From Phalacrocorax aristotelis (lineage: Eukaryota > Chordata > Aves > Suliformes > Phalacrocoracidae), in assembly GCF_949628215.1 (NCBI RefSeq), contig NC_134311.1, positions 57,892,205 to 57,956,204 on the forward strand: a stretch of 64,000 bases of DNA. Reading direction: 5' to 3'. The notes below the pieces were generated by a model. The model made no database searches. It was not told the origin of the DNA and saw nothing but the letters and a program-made list of their open reading frames with translations. Within the stretch, counting starts at the first letter, position 1. Each line of letters opens with the position of its first letter. Positions 12,378 to 25,600 of the stretch are shown one piece after another. A program made the translations under genes and the position numbers.

Positions 12378-14900
12378 CCACGATCTCACTGCAATTACAG
12401 AGACATGGTGGGATAGCTCACATGGCTGCAATGCTGTCATGGATGGCTACACACTTGTCAGGAAAGACAGACCTGCAAGGTGAGGTGGGGGAGTTGCTCT
12501 GTATGTGAGGGAGCAACTGGAATGTATCGAGCTCTGCCTTGGAGTGGAAGGAGAACAAGTTGAGAGGTTGTGAGTAAAAATTAAGGGACAGCCAAATATG
12601 GGCAACACTGTTGTGGGTGTTTGCTGCAGGCCACCTGATGAGGAAGAGGAAGTCAACGATGCCTTCTACAGACAGCTGGAAGTAGCCTCACAATTGCAGG
12701 CCCTGGTTCTCATGGGGGACTTCAACCACCCTGATATTTGCTGGAAAAACAACACAGCGAACCATGCACAATCCAGGAGGTTCCTGCAGAGCATCGAGGA
12801 TAACTTTTTGACACAGGTGGTGGAGCCAACAAGACGAGGTGTGCTGCTGGACCTTATACTAACAAAGAAAGAAGGTCTGGATGAGGATGTGAGGGTTGGG
12901 GGTACCCTTGGCTGCAGTGACTGACGATGAGATGGTCGAGTTCAGCATCCTGCGTGGCAACAAGTGACATTACAACCCTGGGCTTCAGGAGAGCTACCTT
13001 GGGCCTCTTCAAAGACCTGCTTGGAGGAATCCCATGGGTTAGGGCTCTAGAAGGAAGAGGGGATCCAAGAGATCTGCTCAGTATTCAAGCACCACTTCCT
13101 CCAAGCTCAAGATCGGTGCATCCCTAGGAGGAAGAAGTCAAGCCGAGGAGCCAGGACACAATCATGGTGGAGCAAATTGCTTCTAGAAAGACTCAAATGG
13201 AAGAAGGATGTTTACAGTATGTGGCAAAAGGGACTGGCTGCTTGGGAGGAATATAGGAATGTTGTCACGGTATGCAGAGATGCAAAACGAGGAAGGCCAA
13301 GGTCCACCTGGAACTAAATTTGGCGAGGAATGTCAAGATTAACAGGAAGGGCTTCTTCAAATACATCTGTAGTAAAAGAAAGACTGGGGAAACTGTGGGC
13401 CCACTGCTGAACGGGGTGGGTGCCCTGGTGAGGCAGGATGAGGAGAAGACAGAGTTACTGAATGCCGCCTTTGCTTCAGTCTTTACTGCTAAGGCTGGCC
13501 CTCAGGCGCCCCAGCCCCCAGAGGTGAGAGAGAAAATCTGGAGAAAGGAAGACTTCCCCTTGGTTGAGGAGGATTGGCTTAGAGATCATTCAGGCAAACT
13601 GGATCCTCACAAATCCATGGGCTCCAATGGAACAGCTCATTCCAGAGGTCACCTCCAGGCCTGTAGAGAAAGAGAAGGTTATCAGAAGTGGTCAACATGG
13701 ATTCACCAAGGGGAGATCATGCTTGACCAACCTGACAGCCTTCTGTGATGGCATGACTGGCTGGGTTGATGAAGGGAGAGCAGGTGATGCTGTTTACCTC
13801 GACTTCAACAAGGCTTTTGACACTGTCTCCCATCACACCCTCATAGGTAAGCTTAGGAAGTGTGGGTTAGATGAGTGGACAGTGAGGTGGATAGAGAACT
13901 GGCTCCATGGCAGAGCTCAGAGGGTTGTGATCAACAGGGCAGAGTCTGGTTGGAGGCCCGTAACTAGCGGTGTTCCCCAGGGGTCTGCGCTGGGTCCGGT
14001 CCTGTTCAACATGTTCATCAATGACCTGGACAAAGGGACAGAGTGTACCCTCAGCGAGTTTGCTGACGATACAAAATTGGGAGGAGTGGCTGATACACCA
14101 GCAGGCTGTGCTGCCATTCAGTGAGACCTGGACAGGCTGGAGAGCTGGGCCAACGGGAACCTCATGAAATTCAACAAAAGCAAGCGTAGGGTCCTGCACC
14201 TGGGAAGGAACAAGCCCATGCACCAGTACAGGCTGGGGGTTGAGCTGCTGGAAAGCAGCTCTGCTGAGAAGGCCCTGGGAGTGCTGGTGGGCAGCAAGGT
14301 GACCCTGAGCCAGCAATGTGCCCTTGTGGCCAAGGAGGCCAAGGGCATCCTGGGGTGCATTCAACGGAGTGTGGCCAGCAGGTCAAGGGAGGTTATCCTC
14401 CCCCTCTATTCTGCCCTAGTGATGCCACATCTGGAGTACTGCAGCCAGTTCTGGGCTCTCCTGTTCAAGAAAGACAGGGAACTAGTGCAGAGAGTCCAGT
14501 GGAAGGCTACGAGGATGATCAGGGGACTGGAGCATCTGTCTTATGAAGAAAGGCTGAGACACCTGCGTTTCTTCAGCCTGGAGAAGAGAAGATGAGGGGG
14601 GATCTTATCAAGGCTTATAAATACCTAACGGGTGGGTGTCAAGAGGATGGGGCCAGACTCTTTTCATTAGTGCTCAATGACAGGACAGGGGGCAATGGGC
14701 ACAAGTGGGAACACAGGAAGTTCCACCTGAACATGAAGAAAAACTTCTTTCCTGTGAGGGTGACAGAGCAGTGGCACAGGCTGCCCAGGGAGGCTGTGGA
14801 GTCTCCTTCCCTGGAGACATTCAAACCCCACCTGGACGCGGTCCTGTGCCCCCTGCTCTGGGTGTGCCTGCTCAAGGAGGGGGGTTGGACAAGATGGTCT
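12378..14900 (+). pseudogene. CR1 ORF2 remnant (endonuclease-reverse transcriptase)
   Basis: This is the remains of the single large CR1 protein that nicks target DNA and copies its own RNA. The endonuclease part begins with the I-T-E-T-W-W block (about 12390) and continues through G-D-F-N-H-P-D-I (about 12715-12740). The RT part includes Y-L-D-F-N-K-A-F-D (about 13795), S-G-V-P-Q-G-S (about 13965) and F-A-D-D-T-K-L (14059). Downstream runs the block starting N-L-M-K-F-N (14160). The frame is broken by stops at about 12481, about 12571, 14121-14123 and 14593-14595, by a frameshift near 12920 and by an internal deletion near 13630. At least two stops (about 12481 and 14121) sit where an Arg CGA codon is expected, so CpG decay is the likely cause. 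No intact protein is encoded. Confidence 0.9.
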
Positions 14901-14942
14901 CCGGAGGTCCCTTCCAACCCCTACCATTCTGTGATTCTCTGA

Positions 14943-17900
14943 CATCTGAAAAGATACAGTATTCAAGAGGAACTGCAAGCCACATGGGTTCCTTCCAGAA
15001 GGGCACTGCATGCTTTCATCTTCCCACCTTCTGGGTTTGCCGAACAGAGGCTCAAGGTCTTTAGGAGCTGCAGAGAAGCGTGAATATAAAACCAAGGAGA
15101 AGGGGGTGGGGGAGAGAAGAAGTATATTTTAGGAAACAGAAGCTACAGAGAATTACCCTGCCTCAGTAGCTATCAACACTTTTCCCTGACCACATCACCT
15201 CTACTTGCAAGGGAGACACAACAGGACTGTAAGAAGCATGGAGGAGGATTTCTCTTTATCTGAAATGTTAAATGCTAGCACGAAGCTCTCTGAAGTCCTG
15301 GTAGCTCTCTCTCACCACTAATATGATCTACAAAGCCACACTATGAGCCGCCTCCCTTGGGTGGCCAGTTAGAAATCCTATTCCATTAAAACCTCAAACA
15401 TCTTCCTGCCATATCAGAATGAAAACTAGACCTAAAACATGTCTGAAAGAAAAAGGCAGAACACTGCGCTCTGAACCTTTACTCAAAATAATTACCAGAA
15501 GGACAAGAGGCTGAGGTTTAAGTCTTGTGTCTGCCTCATTCTAGAAAAGGGTCTAAAACCCAGATCTCCCACAGCTCAAGTGGGCCCAGTGAGACACAAA
15601 CATACCAAGCTCTAGGCTTTGCAAGGAAACCCTGATATGCAGACAAGAAATCCTGGTGCAATTGTTATTGTCGAGGGATCCAGGCTTCAGGATGGCTTGC
15701 AGGAAGCATGGTGCCAAGATTATAGGGCACACTGCATAACAGACACAGCCACCGTCCCACTTAGCCTCTACGAAGCTGAAGAGCTTCAAACAGGTATTCT
15801 TTAGGTGAGAGAGAGAGACTTTCCCCCACTTTATTTTCTTTCAAGAAAAAGATTTCACTAAAACAAACAATAAATTGTTGACCAGTTCTAGCTGCCACAA
15901 AGAGCAGCCCTGAGCCCTGCCTCTTATCTGAAGTAGTAAGTCAGCCAGAGGGTTGTGGTCCACACCATGGTGTGTGGGTCTGAGTTCCCATGTTTGAACA
16001 CCTGGGACACCAGGATAGAAGTGCTGCTGCAAAGGGAACCTACAGTTCCAGCTTGTAGTCAGATAGCTTTTCCTCTTGCATTCCTATATATCAAGGCTGC
16101 AGTCTTCAGACCTACTCTACAGCTTCCTTGTTCCCTCCCCTGGGCAATAACCTGACCTTACAGTGCCCAGCACTGCTCAGGGAGCCTGGAAGCATCCCAA
16201 GAGATGCACCCTGACTTCCAAATCTGCCAGCCTTCCTTGAACCAAGGTGTTATGGTTAACCTGGGAGGTCACAGGCAACCGAAGACCTCTGGAAATTTCT
16301 GCTTTATATGGAGTGGAACAAATGGGAAGATATTAATGGCATGAGACTTTCAGGCAGTAACACAGACACAAGCAATGGACAGCACAGGCTTATGGAGAAA
16401 TAATTGGTAAGACCACTGCAGTTGTTTGATCAGCAGGACTACAAGCTTAGTGGAACACAGCAGATGTAACATGAAGGTATATCCTAAATTCAGCCTCAGT
16501 GTTTGGAGGCAAACAGGACCTGTTTTGTCTTGTTTAACGTCTTCAGCAACCATTTGCCAGCAAATGGAAGCTGCAATCCCCAACTAAAGGACAACAGTCC
16601 AAGAGAATTAGATGGTTGTGTACGAGGATTTAGATACACTCACTTCAAATGCATGATGTGATGAAACAGTAACTGCATCAGCTCCACACAAGCCTTCTTT
16701 GATGGGGATCTATAGGCTGGATCCAATTCCATGTAAGCAGTGAATCAACTGAACAGTGCTTTCTTTTACCAGTTTTGCTGTAAATTCTTCTTAGGGCGGA
16801 GCCTGTGGTTGCAAATGAACAGTTCAGTTAGTAAAGATGAGGAAGAGGTAGAAATGACATGCCACAACTGTCAACTAATCCTGTTCTATTATGGGACTGT
16901 TTTTTTCAGGTTTGGCAGCCTGCACCAATCCCATCCCTTCTCTGGGGAAGTGCTCTTTGAGCAGAGCATGGCAACATGCTGAGCAACATCCGCAGCAGAA
17001 ACTGCACACAGCTCTTCTGCATTAAGTTCTGCACACAGCAGAACTTAGGCATCACACAGACTCTATCACTTAAGGAACAGAGGTGTGAGAATGGAGGTCC
17101 ATGCTATGGCTGATGAAATATTTCCAGGAGCTGTGTCGCAGTCCCCTGCTGACCACTTTCAATGAGCAATTGCAGGCAGCAGGCAGTGGGGATATCCCAG
17201 GGAAGTGCCAGAGGAACAGAGGGCAGCTGGAGGTGGAACGTTGTTCTTAGGATGGAGCTAGCTGGTGGAGGCTTTGGGAAGCTTCTCACCATTAGGCTTC
17301 ATTTACTAACTATGTGGTTCAAAATCTGGCTTGCTAGGACAACTTCTCTTTGGTCTTCTTGATGGTGAAAAGCTATGAAGGAAGCTTCCAAGTAGAGCTG
17401 TGCAAGACTTGTCTCTACCCTATCAGGCCGGAGCATGCCCCTCAAGTTACCACTTCTTGAACAAGGCAGGTTCTGCAGGAACATTTAGTTTCCAGTCATA
17501 CAAATATTCTGTAAACAACAAAATCAAAGCATACCAAAGTTATTCTTACTTACATTTATTTTGCTGCAATTGTCAGTGTTCATCTGAGGGGAGGGTGGGG
17601 AACTTGTTGGAATGTTTAAAAATAATTCAAGTATCTCACCAGAAAACTGTTAAATTCTTCTACTGTTCTCTATTCTTTATGAAATTCCAGGAAAATCTGC
17701 CTGATTTCATAGAACTTTTCAATTTTAATGGAAATTATTGAAATTTCTTCTTTCAGATGGATGTTTCTGTGTCCCACAAAAAAAATGCCTAAAACTCTTT
17801 GGCATGAAACTCCAGAGGAATTGCACTAAGGCTGGAAGCATCATATTTCAGATGCTTATTTAACACATTTTACTTTGCCCTAGATAACTGTTTAAAATTT

Positions 17901-18691
17901 AATTATAGTACATATATGAGAGAAGCAGCTCAAAAAAACCCATTATCTGAAAAGATAATTCCTGCTTCAGCTAGAGTATAAAGCTGTCTCTGGTGGTTAA
18001 GAGCTAGCAAGTTCAGTCTACCTTTCCACATGCCTAAACCACTAGATCCCACTTGGAATTTTCAAAACTCATTATCTCTCTCCTCTATACCCCCCGCCTT
18101 TTCTTCCCTTTTACAGGCTACATCTTGCTCATCTGTCTCTTTACTAAGAAAAACCACCAAAGCCACATGGCTACCAATACTATTCTTAGCTTTTTGTTTC
18201 CTCTGTAGGAGTCACAGTTCATACGTTACCACAAAACAGACTTTCAGAAACTTAATTGCCAAAGCAAGCTATAGCTTGAGCCAAGTTCCCAACAAGTTGC
18301 ATTTGATAGTTACCCTTGTTTAGCCAGGCTACATACTATGAAGTCTAGTATCACATTGGCCAACAGACACACAAAACAGGAGCCGACAGGGAGAAGTGAC
18401 ATTCAGAGCTCATGACAAAGCCACGTTAGAAGTGGTGAGAGTCCAAATATTCAGCCCATGGCAGACTGTAGCCACAATTAATTGCAGAAGAAACTCCTCC
18501 CCAGAATGCAAAGTGGTGTTTTTTCTTTCATTTCACACCACCATTCCTGAGAATGAACCAAGACACCTATTGCTGTGAAAAGCAACACCATACAACCTGA
18601 CACTAAGTATACCAAGCAAGAGAAGTCTGAAGCTAGGTTATCTTCTCCTTCAGTTTGCTCGATGCAAAATGCTTTGAGATATTTGTGTTGT
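14943..18691. other. Intergenic sequence between CR1 copies
   Basis: I see no gene here. The only structure noted is a perfect short inverted repeat at 17023-17047. ORFs are short and unrecognised. Confidence 0.6.
17023..17047. repeat. Perfect 10-bp inverted repeat, 5-base loop
   Basis: taagttctgc at 17023-17032 is exactly complementary to gcagaactta at 17038-17047, with loop acaca. It could fold as a hairpin in DNA or RNA. No surrounding gene gives it a role, and short inverted repeats like this can arise by chance. Confidence 0.6.
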
Positions 18692-19640
18692 AGAATCACA
18701 GAATAGCTCAAAAGGATTTGAAAAGCTATGAGCTTCTTACCACTATCCCAAGCCAGAATCGGCTGCTCCAGTGTCATTACTGGGAGATATTTCTCCCAAT
18801 TTTTCTTTAAAACCAGCATCCTATTCCTGCAGTTCACCATATTTACCCTCAGAAAGTGTTCCATTTTCAAACCAGAAACTTCTTCACTGCTATTTGCAAA
18901 CTGTCAGTCCCTTATTCTGCAGCAGTGCTGCAGCACTGAAACATGTCTTTCTTCCCTCCTCAGGCTCTCATTCTTTGGGCTGAAAAGCCCTCAGTCTTTC
19001 ACCATCAGATGTTATTTGCTGCATCCCTGAGGACTCTTACTGCTGTTTTGTGGACTTTTTCAAGTTGGTGCCTGGCAGCTTTGCTGTCAACACAGCTCTT
19101 AAACTGGCTTGTCCAGTCACAGGCTCAGCACATCCTCCTACAGCTTGTACTGCTATCCCTAATGGCATTTTTCCCCCCTCCATGCCACTGGAGGATAATC
19201 TTGCCTTATGTTCACCTTATAACTAACTACACCCCCCAGATCGCTTTCTGCCAAACTCCTGCCCATGTAGCCCTTCCCTACCTGTGCCCATTCATCTCAT
19301 TGCATCTGAGAAAGCGGAGCTTTGGACTTGTCTTTATTGAGTTACATCATCCTTTTTTAGCCCAAATCTAATTCATTGGCATCCTTTAGAATTCAAATTC
19401 CTCCTTAGATGTGCTCACAGTGCTCCCACCTTGGTGTCATCTGCAAATTGAATAATCTGTCTCTGCTTCATGAAAATGTTGAGTAGTGGTGGACAAAAAA
19501 CAATCTCAGCCAAATCTCTCACAACAGTCTTCACTTCTGATTCACCAGTTTTCCAATCTCCCTGTTGACTAAGGCAGGTTTATTGTTAATGACTTCACCC
19601 ACATTCCCTTCTGATTATAAAATCCCAATCCACTATTTCA
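18692..19640 (-). mobile_element. Old, diverged CR1 LINE remnant
   Basis: The left end begins agaatcacagaatagctcaa, the reverse complement of a CR1 3' end, so the element lies on the - strand with its 3' end at low coordinates. Further right, several stretches resemble the C-terminal and RT coding region of older CR1 subfamilies in reverse complement. Examples are the words around 19035-19065 (end of the conserved C-terminal block), 19326-19400, and ggtgtcatctgcaaattgaa near 19432. It is much more diverged than the copy at 11.87 kb and has no open frame. The right boundary is uncertain. Recognition rests on recalled family sequence. Confidence 0.6.
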
Positions 19641-22600
19641 TATCTACTTATGGTGAAGGAGTTAGAAATAAAGATATCACTAATGAGGGATGAGATTTTC
19701 TCAAACGTAAGTCATCATGCATAACTGGAGAGAGCTGCAAAGACCTGTGCCAAAGGTCTGAAGATGAAGAAACCTCACATGAAGAAACTTCGCATTAGAA
19801 TAGATCATTAGCCACTGCTTCAACTCTCTCTCAGGGGCTTAGCACACTTCACCTTTAATACTTTCAAGAAATCAAGCACTGAGGTACTCATGCAGTTCTG
19901 TCTTGCAGCAAGGGATGGAGACAAAAATCAAGCAAGGGGAAAGTAAAAGGTTAAGAAAAGGTAAGATATTTGCCGACCACTGTAATGAACTCCAGAGATT
20001 AATCTTTAGGGAAAATAGAGCTACTGGTGATCTGTTGTTTGATATGTGCATTGTAAGCAGCGTCTCTGGTTGGGCTTGGGCTTTTGCATTATTCCAGGTG
20101 TTTAAGACCTGGATCTCTCACAATGGGTTCTTCCCTAGTTTAGATTACAACAGCTTCTTGACACAGTGTACTCCTTGAAGCATTAAACACAATTAAAAGC
20201 ATTAAAAAGATCAATGTACATTTCTAGGGTGATCTACTGATATTTCCCCATTGACTGTCTTATCTCTGGCTTTTCCTCGTACTATTCTTTTTGTCTGTGT
20301 AAGATCGGACAATTACTGTGTATTTGTGAGTGTCTTGATGATCAATGCCTCTGCAGACAATAATTGAAACTCTTTGTGAACAACTCCTTGCAGTTAAAAC
20401 AATACAAAAGCTAAAGCTACAGACCTCTGATATTTCTATGATTTTTGTTTGGTTTGGTTTTGGTTTTTGTTTTTGTTTTGTAATAGCAGATTCTTCTGTG
20501 TCCCTTGGCCGAGGCTTCTGGTCAATAAGAGGTCACAGTGCTAGCCAAGCTGGCTTGTGGCTGCTGCACAGGTACCCAAGCAGCTACTCCCCTGGCCACC
20601 AAGCAATCCAGATAAACTTGCTTAGGCAAATTCAGTCCCTGCCTGTGGCATGGCCATGGGTAAATTTTCCCACTCCAAGGGCAGATTTAGCCATCCTTAC
20701 TGTCTGCACTGCAGCATTCACCCATTTCCCACAGACAAGACTGGGCCAGCAGTTGAGCGAGTCTGTCTGTCCTTCTCATTTACCACGACACCACTGGTCT
20801 TTGCCCAGAAGGCCTTCCAGTCTACTTTCAAGCAATGCATGAAAGAGCAGAAACAAACAGGGGAAGGCCAAATGGAGATCAAAGGCGACCAGGGCAATGA
20901 AGAGAAGATCAAGTAATGGTGCATATCTGCCCTTGCCCAATTTAATGGTTACAAATCATCTTAAAAATCAGCTGACCTTCCAACAGGTTTAGGGTTAATT
21001 ACACTGTAGTTTGGTCTTCCTATTTTTAATCAGATTTTTCTCTGTGTCCTAGCAGAAGTAATTCTGACTGGAAACTACCTGTAAAAGGCCAAAGCTTTTG
21101 ACACATTTCAGAAAGGGAAGTCTGAAAACAGTATGGGGAATTCAAGGAAGGAGTGCTGAAATGAGTCATTTAGGGTGCCAAGCCAAGGAAAGAGGGGAAC
21201 AAAGTCACAGAGGAGATCAGATTAGGACCTGGTGGTCTAAGATACTTGGAGATCTGGGAATAAAAATCCAATCCTATTTTGCTGTGTCAGGTATTCCCAC
21301 CTGCAAAAGGAGGGGAGAATTGTCTTTCTTTTTCTACCAGTGGTATATACAGAGAAACCAGAGAGATTAGAGAGAGTGATGTCTTCGAATATGGTGGTTG
21401 ACAGCACAGTACAAGAGTAAGGGCAGGAGCCTGGGGAGATGGCCAGCACCAGGAATTTGTGGGCTTAGTACTGCATGGAGTCCACAGAGATGTGCAGAGC
21501 TCTAATAAATAACAAGCTGGAGAGAGGAAAGCTAGGAATTCAGAAAAGTTGTAAGGTGACCATGTCTGTTGTGACTCACCATTTAATAAAATAAAGATTT
21601 AACATTTTCTGTAGTTTCATATGAATAAGTCACAACCACCTAATACAGATTCAGCTCAGCAGATCTCTACTATCATTTCTTGCAGTGAAATCATATTATT
21701 CTAAACGCTTGACTTCATTACTATGGCAGACAGATCACTGCTGTTACAGTACCTTTTTATGTATGATATGCACACCATTGCTCCTCTGCTCTGTTTACTA
21801 CCCTTTTTCATTGTCTCCATCAGGCACAGCATAACAAGAAACCCTACTGGTGTAAATTACTCTGCTCAGTATGCTGTTTTGCTAAAATATTTTTCTTTCA
21901 TATGGCATCCCAAAAAATAAATACAAGAATATTACTATGTTTCAAAAATCAAGCTAGTTAGGTAATGTCAAATTGGCAGACACTCAGCATCCTTCAATTA
22001 CCCCCCCTTGTACATATGCATTCTGGCATAGTCTTTAATTAACGTGATCATACCATTTTTTTTCCAGTGAAAACATGTCATTAAAAACCCAGGGTGAGTG
22101 AGGACCCAGTACAGAGCATTCTGCTTTCTCCTTAATGTTTAACAAGCTTATTTTCTATCATCCTCAAAACCCTGCTCTGAAGACAGACTAATTAATTTCT
22201 GCCTGTTTTTCTCCCATGCCACAACAGTACATGAGCGCTTCAGAAACAACATGATAATTTTCACGGCAGCCTGGGGAGATGGGCAAGGGTGGTGTGAGAT
22301 GGGAGGTGTGGGAGTTAATAATTTTCATTTTACAAGAAGCAAGCCAAAACTGTGAACCTCAGTAGGAACCAGATTCAAAGTCAGTCCCCCTGTTCCCATC
22401 CCACCCTAGATTAGAGAAGCATAAATCTCCTGTCCCCAGGATGGAGCACAGTGCTGGGTTCTGTGGGGAAAGCACACTCTTTGGTCAGTGGCAGAGTCAC
22501 TGGGATGGGCTGGTGGAAGTCCCAGGGCACATGACCCCACTGAGCCACCCCAAGGGATGCAGCAAGCTTGGGGACCCACAGGAGATGGTGTGCACTGGGA

Positions 22601-25600
22601 TTAATGTGCACAGGATTTGTGCTCAAAAATGGCCATGGTTTTGGCTGAAATTTTCCAGCAAAATCAGGTTGACCCAGAGATCTGGTGGGGAAATGTTCAA
22701 CTCATGGGCCCATACTTCATCAAAAGCTACAAAGTTATTGAAAACAAAACCTGACATTAATAATAATAAACTCATAATGAGAAAAAAAGTAGTACATCTG
22801 GCCACATCCAAAGTTGAGATTAATTTTGACAGTCTGACAGCGTACTTTTAATTGATGTTTATAGCACAGCACTTCTGTGTAGCCACATAATCAATTAGGA
22901 GATCTGCCAGCAGCTAAACACAGCCACATTCACACACCAGCTCAGGGAGATTGACCAGGGCAGTCTTGCCTGCTCTGGGCTGAAGATGGGCCAGCACTGC
23001 TCTGGCGATCGCCACTTCTGCCCAGGGCCACCTCCTGCCCTCACCAAAGTCAGGGGCACAGCCACTAGGGTAATATTAACATACATATCCATAGGCACTG
23101 GAAAACCTTGTTACAAGAGTACAGCTCAGGGCCAAAACCAGCGCCAGGGGCTTTCTGACAGAGAAATCAATCTTTAGGAATTTGAGGGACTGCACTTTAA
23201 TCTTGACAGCTGAGTGGAGCAATGTGGGTCCACTTTGTCCAGCCAGTGGCAAAGTGCATCTATGAGGACAAAGGGCCCTGAGCAGGATGCTTTTCCAGCC
23301 ATCATGTGTTTAAGCATCACAGCCTGCCACAGTGAGACCGCAACTTGGCATGGTGTGAAAACAGAACAGCAGTAACCATCAGAGACCCCAGAGCACACAT
23401 TGTTTTCTGAAAAACTGACATGAGATTTTCACCCAGCTGCTGTAAATAGAACAGACATGACTAGGTCTGAAACACAACTGTTAAAAAAATACTCTAAAAA
23501 ATACGTGTGTGAAAAGCTGACACCTTAGGCATACAGTAAAATGATCACCAGAGTCAGCTATATGTGGTAGATCTGTGCCACAGACCACGTGCTGTGTGTG
23601 AAGCCCTCCCTGCTGAACCTGGGAGGTCTTGGAACCACATTAAAAGTCCTGCATTAAGTGACATTAATTCACTGCTACCACACTCAGCGGCATCACAGTG
23701 TTGCACCACCACTGCCACTTTTTACTCCAATAACCAAAGACTGGAAAGCCTCTTCAAAAAACCATCTCTCAGAAACCTTCGTGACCACCTTCTTTAACCT
23801 AGCGACAAAGTCACCCCTCTTGCAGCCACCTACCAGGCAAAGAAGGTGCCTTGAAAACACACTACACTTACTCTCAAAGAGAGAGGGGTCAGCACAGGCT
23901 TCAAACAGCATCTCCTCCATTCTTCTTGAAGTGACACTGAAGCAGGGACACATCCTCCTCAAAATTAGTGGAAAACCAGACAGTCCCCAAAGCCAAAGGT
24001 GTGCTTATAGGGCTGGATTGAAAAATATGCTCAGGTGTTTTTCTGAGTCAGAGACAGAAACAATTCCCCCAATTAACCCCTTTTGCTTGAGACTCATCAC
24101 AGTGGCAGATAGATGGCAGTTTTCATTAAAACCTTGGTACCAATGTAAGATTAAACACCTCTTTAATTACAACACTCTGACTGGCATCCCCACAATATTT
24201 TCAAGGAGAATGCAAAATCTTAATCTCTGCAGGACCATACCAGCCCACAGCAAAGAGTCCTGGGAACAGCACACAGCACCCTTTGAGACACATCTGAGAC
24301 AAACTATTCCACATTACAGCAAACAACAGCATATTTTAATCTTGCTCTAAAACCAGCTGAATGAGACACATTCATTTGAAGGAATTAATGTAACTAATTA
24401 GATTCAAAGACCAAGGCAATCCATCTGCAATTCTTACCCCAATTTACTAGCTAACAGGTGACTGCTTGTGCTCTAAACAAGCACAGACCCTTACTGAGCA
24501 AAAATAAGCAATTTTCCAAATATTCTTATGGTACACTATCATTTTAAATCTAAAGACAAAGTAGAGACTTTCTTTAGAAAGATCTGTCTTGCCAAACTCT
24601 CTGCACACATGTGCTTTTCAAGCAGGCTTGGACAAAATGTTTTTTATATATTGATCAAGTGACACCAACAGGCCCAGTAAGATCTACCTCTGTTTTTATG
24701 AGCTGACAATAAAGAAAGTTACATTTTGCAGAAAGGAGAGTAGCAAATCATGGCTACCAATATTCAAATGACAAAAATGTCTGAGATAATTCCAGATGTC
24801 AGCCATGTGTTATGGTTTAATAGTTCAGCTTTGAGTCACAAGCACAAAAACCTGTTACGAAACACATGCCTGCCTACTTGTGTGCGTGCACACAGCAGTG
24901 TAAACTACTCAAAAAAGAAAAGTCATACTTTTTGTGGCATTAGTAGCACTGGAGAAAAGCGATTAATCTGAGCTGATGTGGGAGAAAAATTAGTAAAGTT
25001 TGTCCTATGCCACAGACGAAGGGTGTGATAATTTGTAGTTTTAACACTTACAAAGGATAAGTTAAAAAGGAAAAGAAATTAAACACCCACTTAACAAGCA
25101 AGTGTAATCCTTTCAAATCCTAAAAGTCCAATCACACCCGGTATCTTGAATAATCACTAGCCTAAATCACCCACACCTCTGCCGTGTGAAACTCATGGAA
25201 GTCCAAGTAATTCCTAGCCCAGATCTTTCAAACAGTAATATTTATATTGTGGTTTATTAGGTCCTTTTACTATTTTTTTATTCTCACATAAAGGAATAAA
25301 TATCCGTGGGACCAATCTTTAGCAAGAACTATCACATGCTTCATCTTCTTTCTGGCAAAGAAGCATAGAGGAGAATCATCTATTGCTCTGTGTGCAATCT
25401 GTGGCCATGAGCAGGCACCCCTTGCCATCTCTCCCTGGCATTGGGTGGTGTGCTTGCAGGGGAGCTGGCAAGCGAGATGCTACCTCTCTGCTGTGCTCCA
25501 GCTCAACTGCCTGCCCAAAGCAGGTACCTGCACGCAAGTGGAATAATCTACTTTGTCTCATCAATTTTTCACTCATCCCTTCCTCTGGAACAAGCATTGC

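Larger units (their letters stand above)
11870..14942 (+). mobile_element. CR1 non-LTR retrotransposon, long but defective copy
   Basis: A CR1-family LINE in + orientation. From left to right I recognise 5' sequence leading into ORF2 (from about 11.87 kb), the endonuclease region, the reverse transcriptase with its F-A-D-D motif (14059-14070), the C-terminal conserved block, and a 3' end with two near-copies of the octamer ATTCTGTG at 14926-14941, diagnostic of avian CR1. A full-length CR1 is about 4.5 kb, so this copy is 5' truncated, although much longer than most. It is interrupted by a 202-bp insertion (12166-12367), has lost roughly 200 bp of the RT near 13630, and carries several in-frame stops. 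The left boundary is approximate, since it rests on recalled similarity. The copy cannot be mobile on its own. Confidence 0.92.

Noticed and set aside
16248-16270. tgttatggttaac as a possible retroviral LTR start
   Set aside because: No matching 3' LTR end, no primer-binding site and no target duplication around it.
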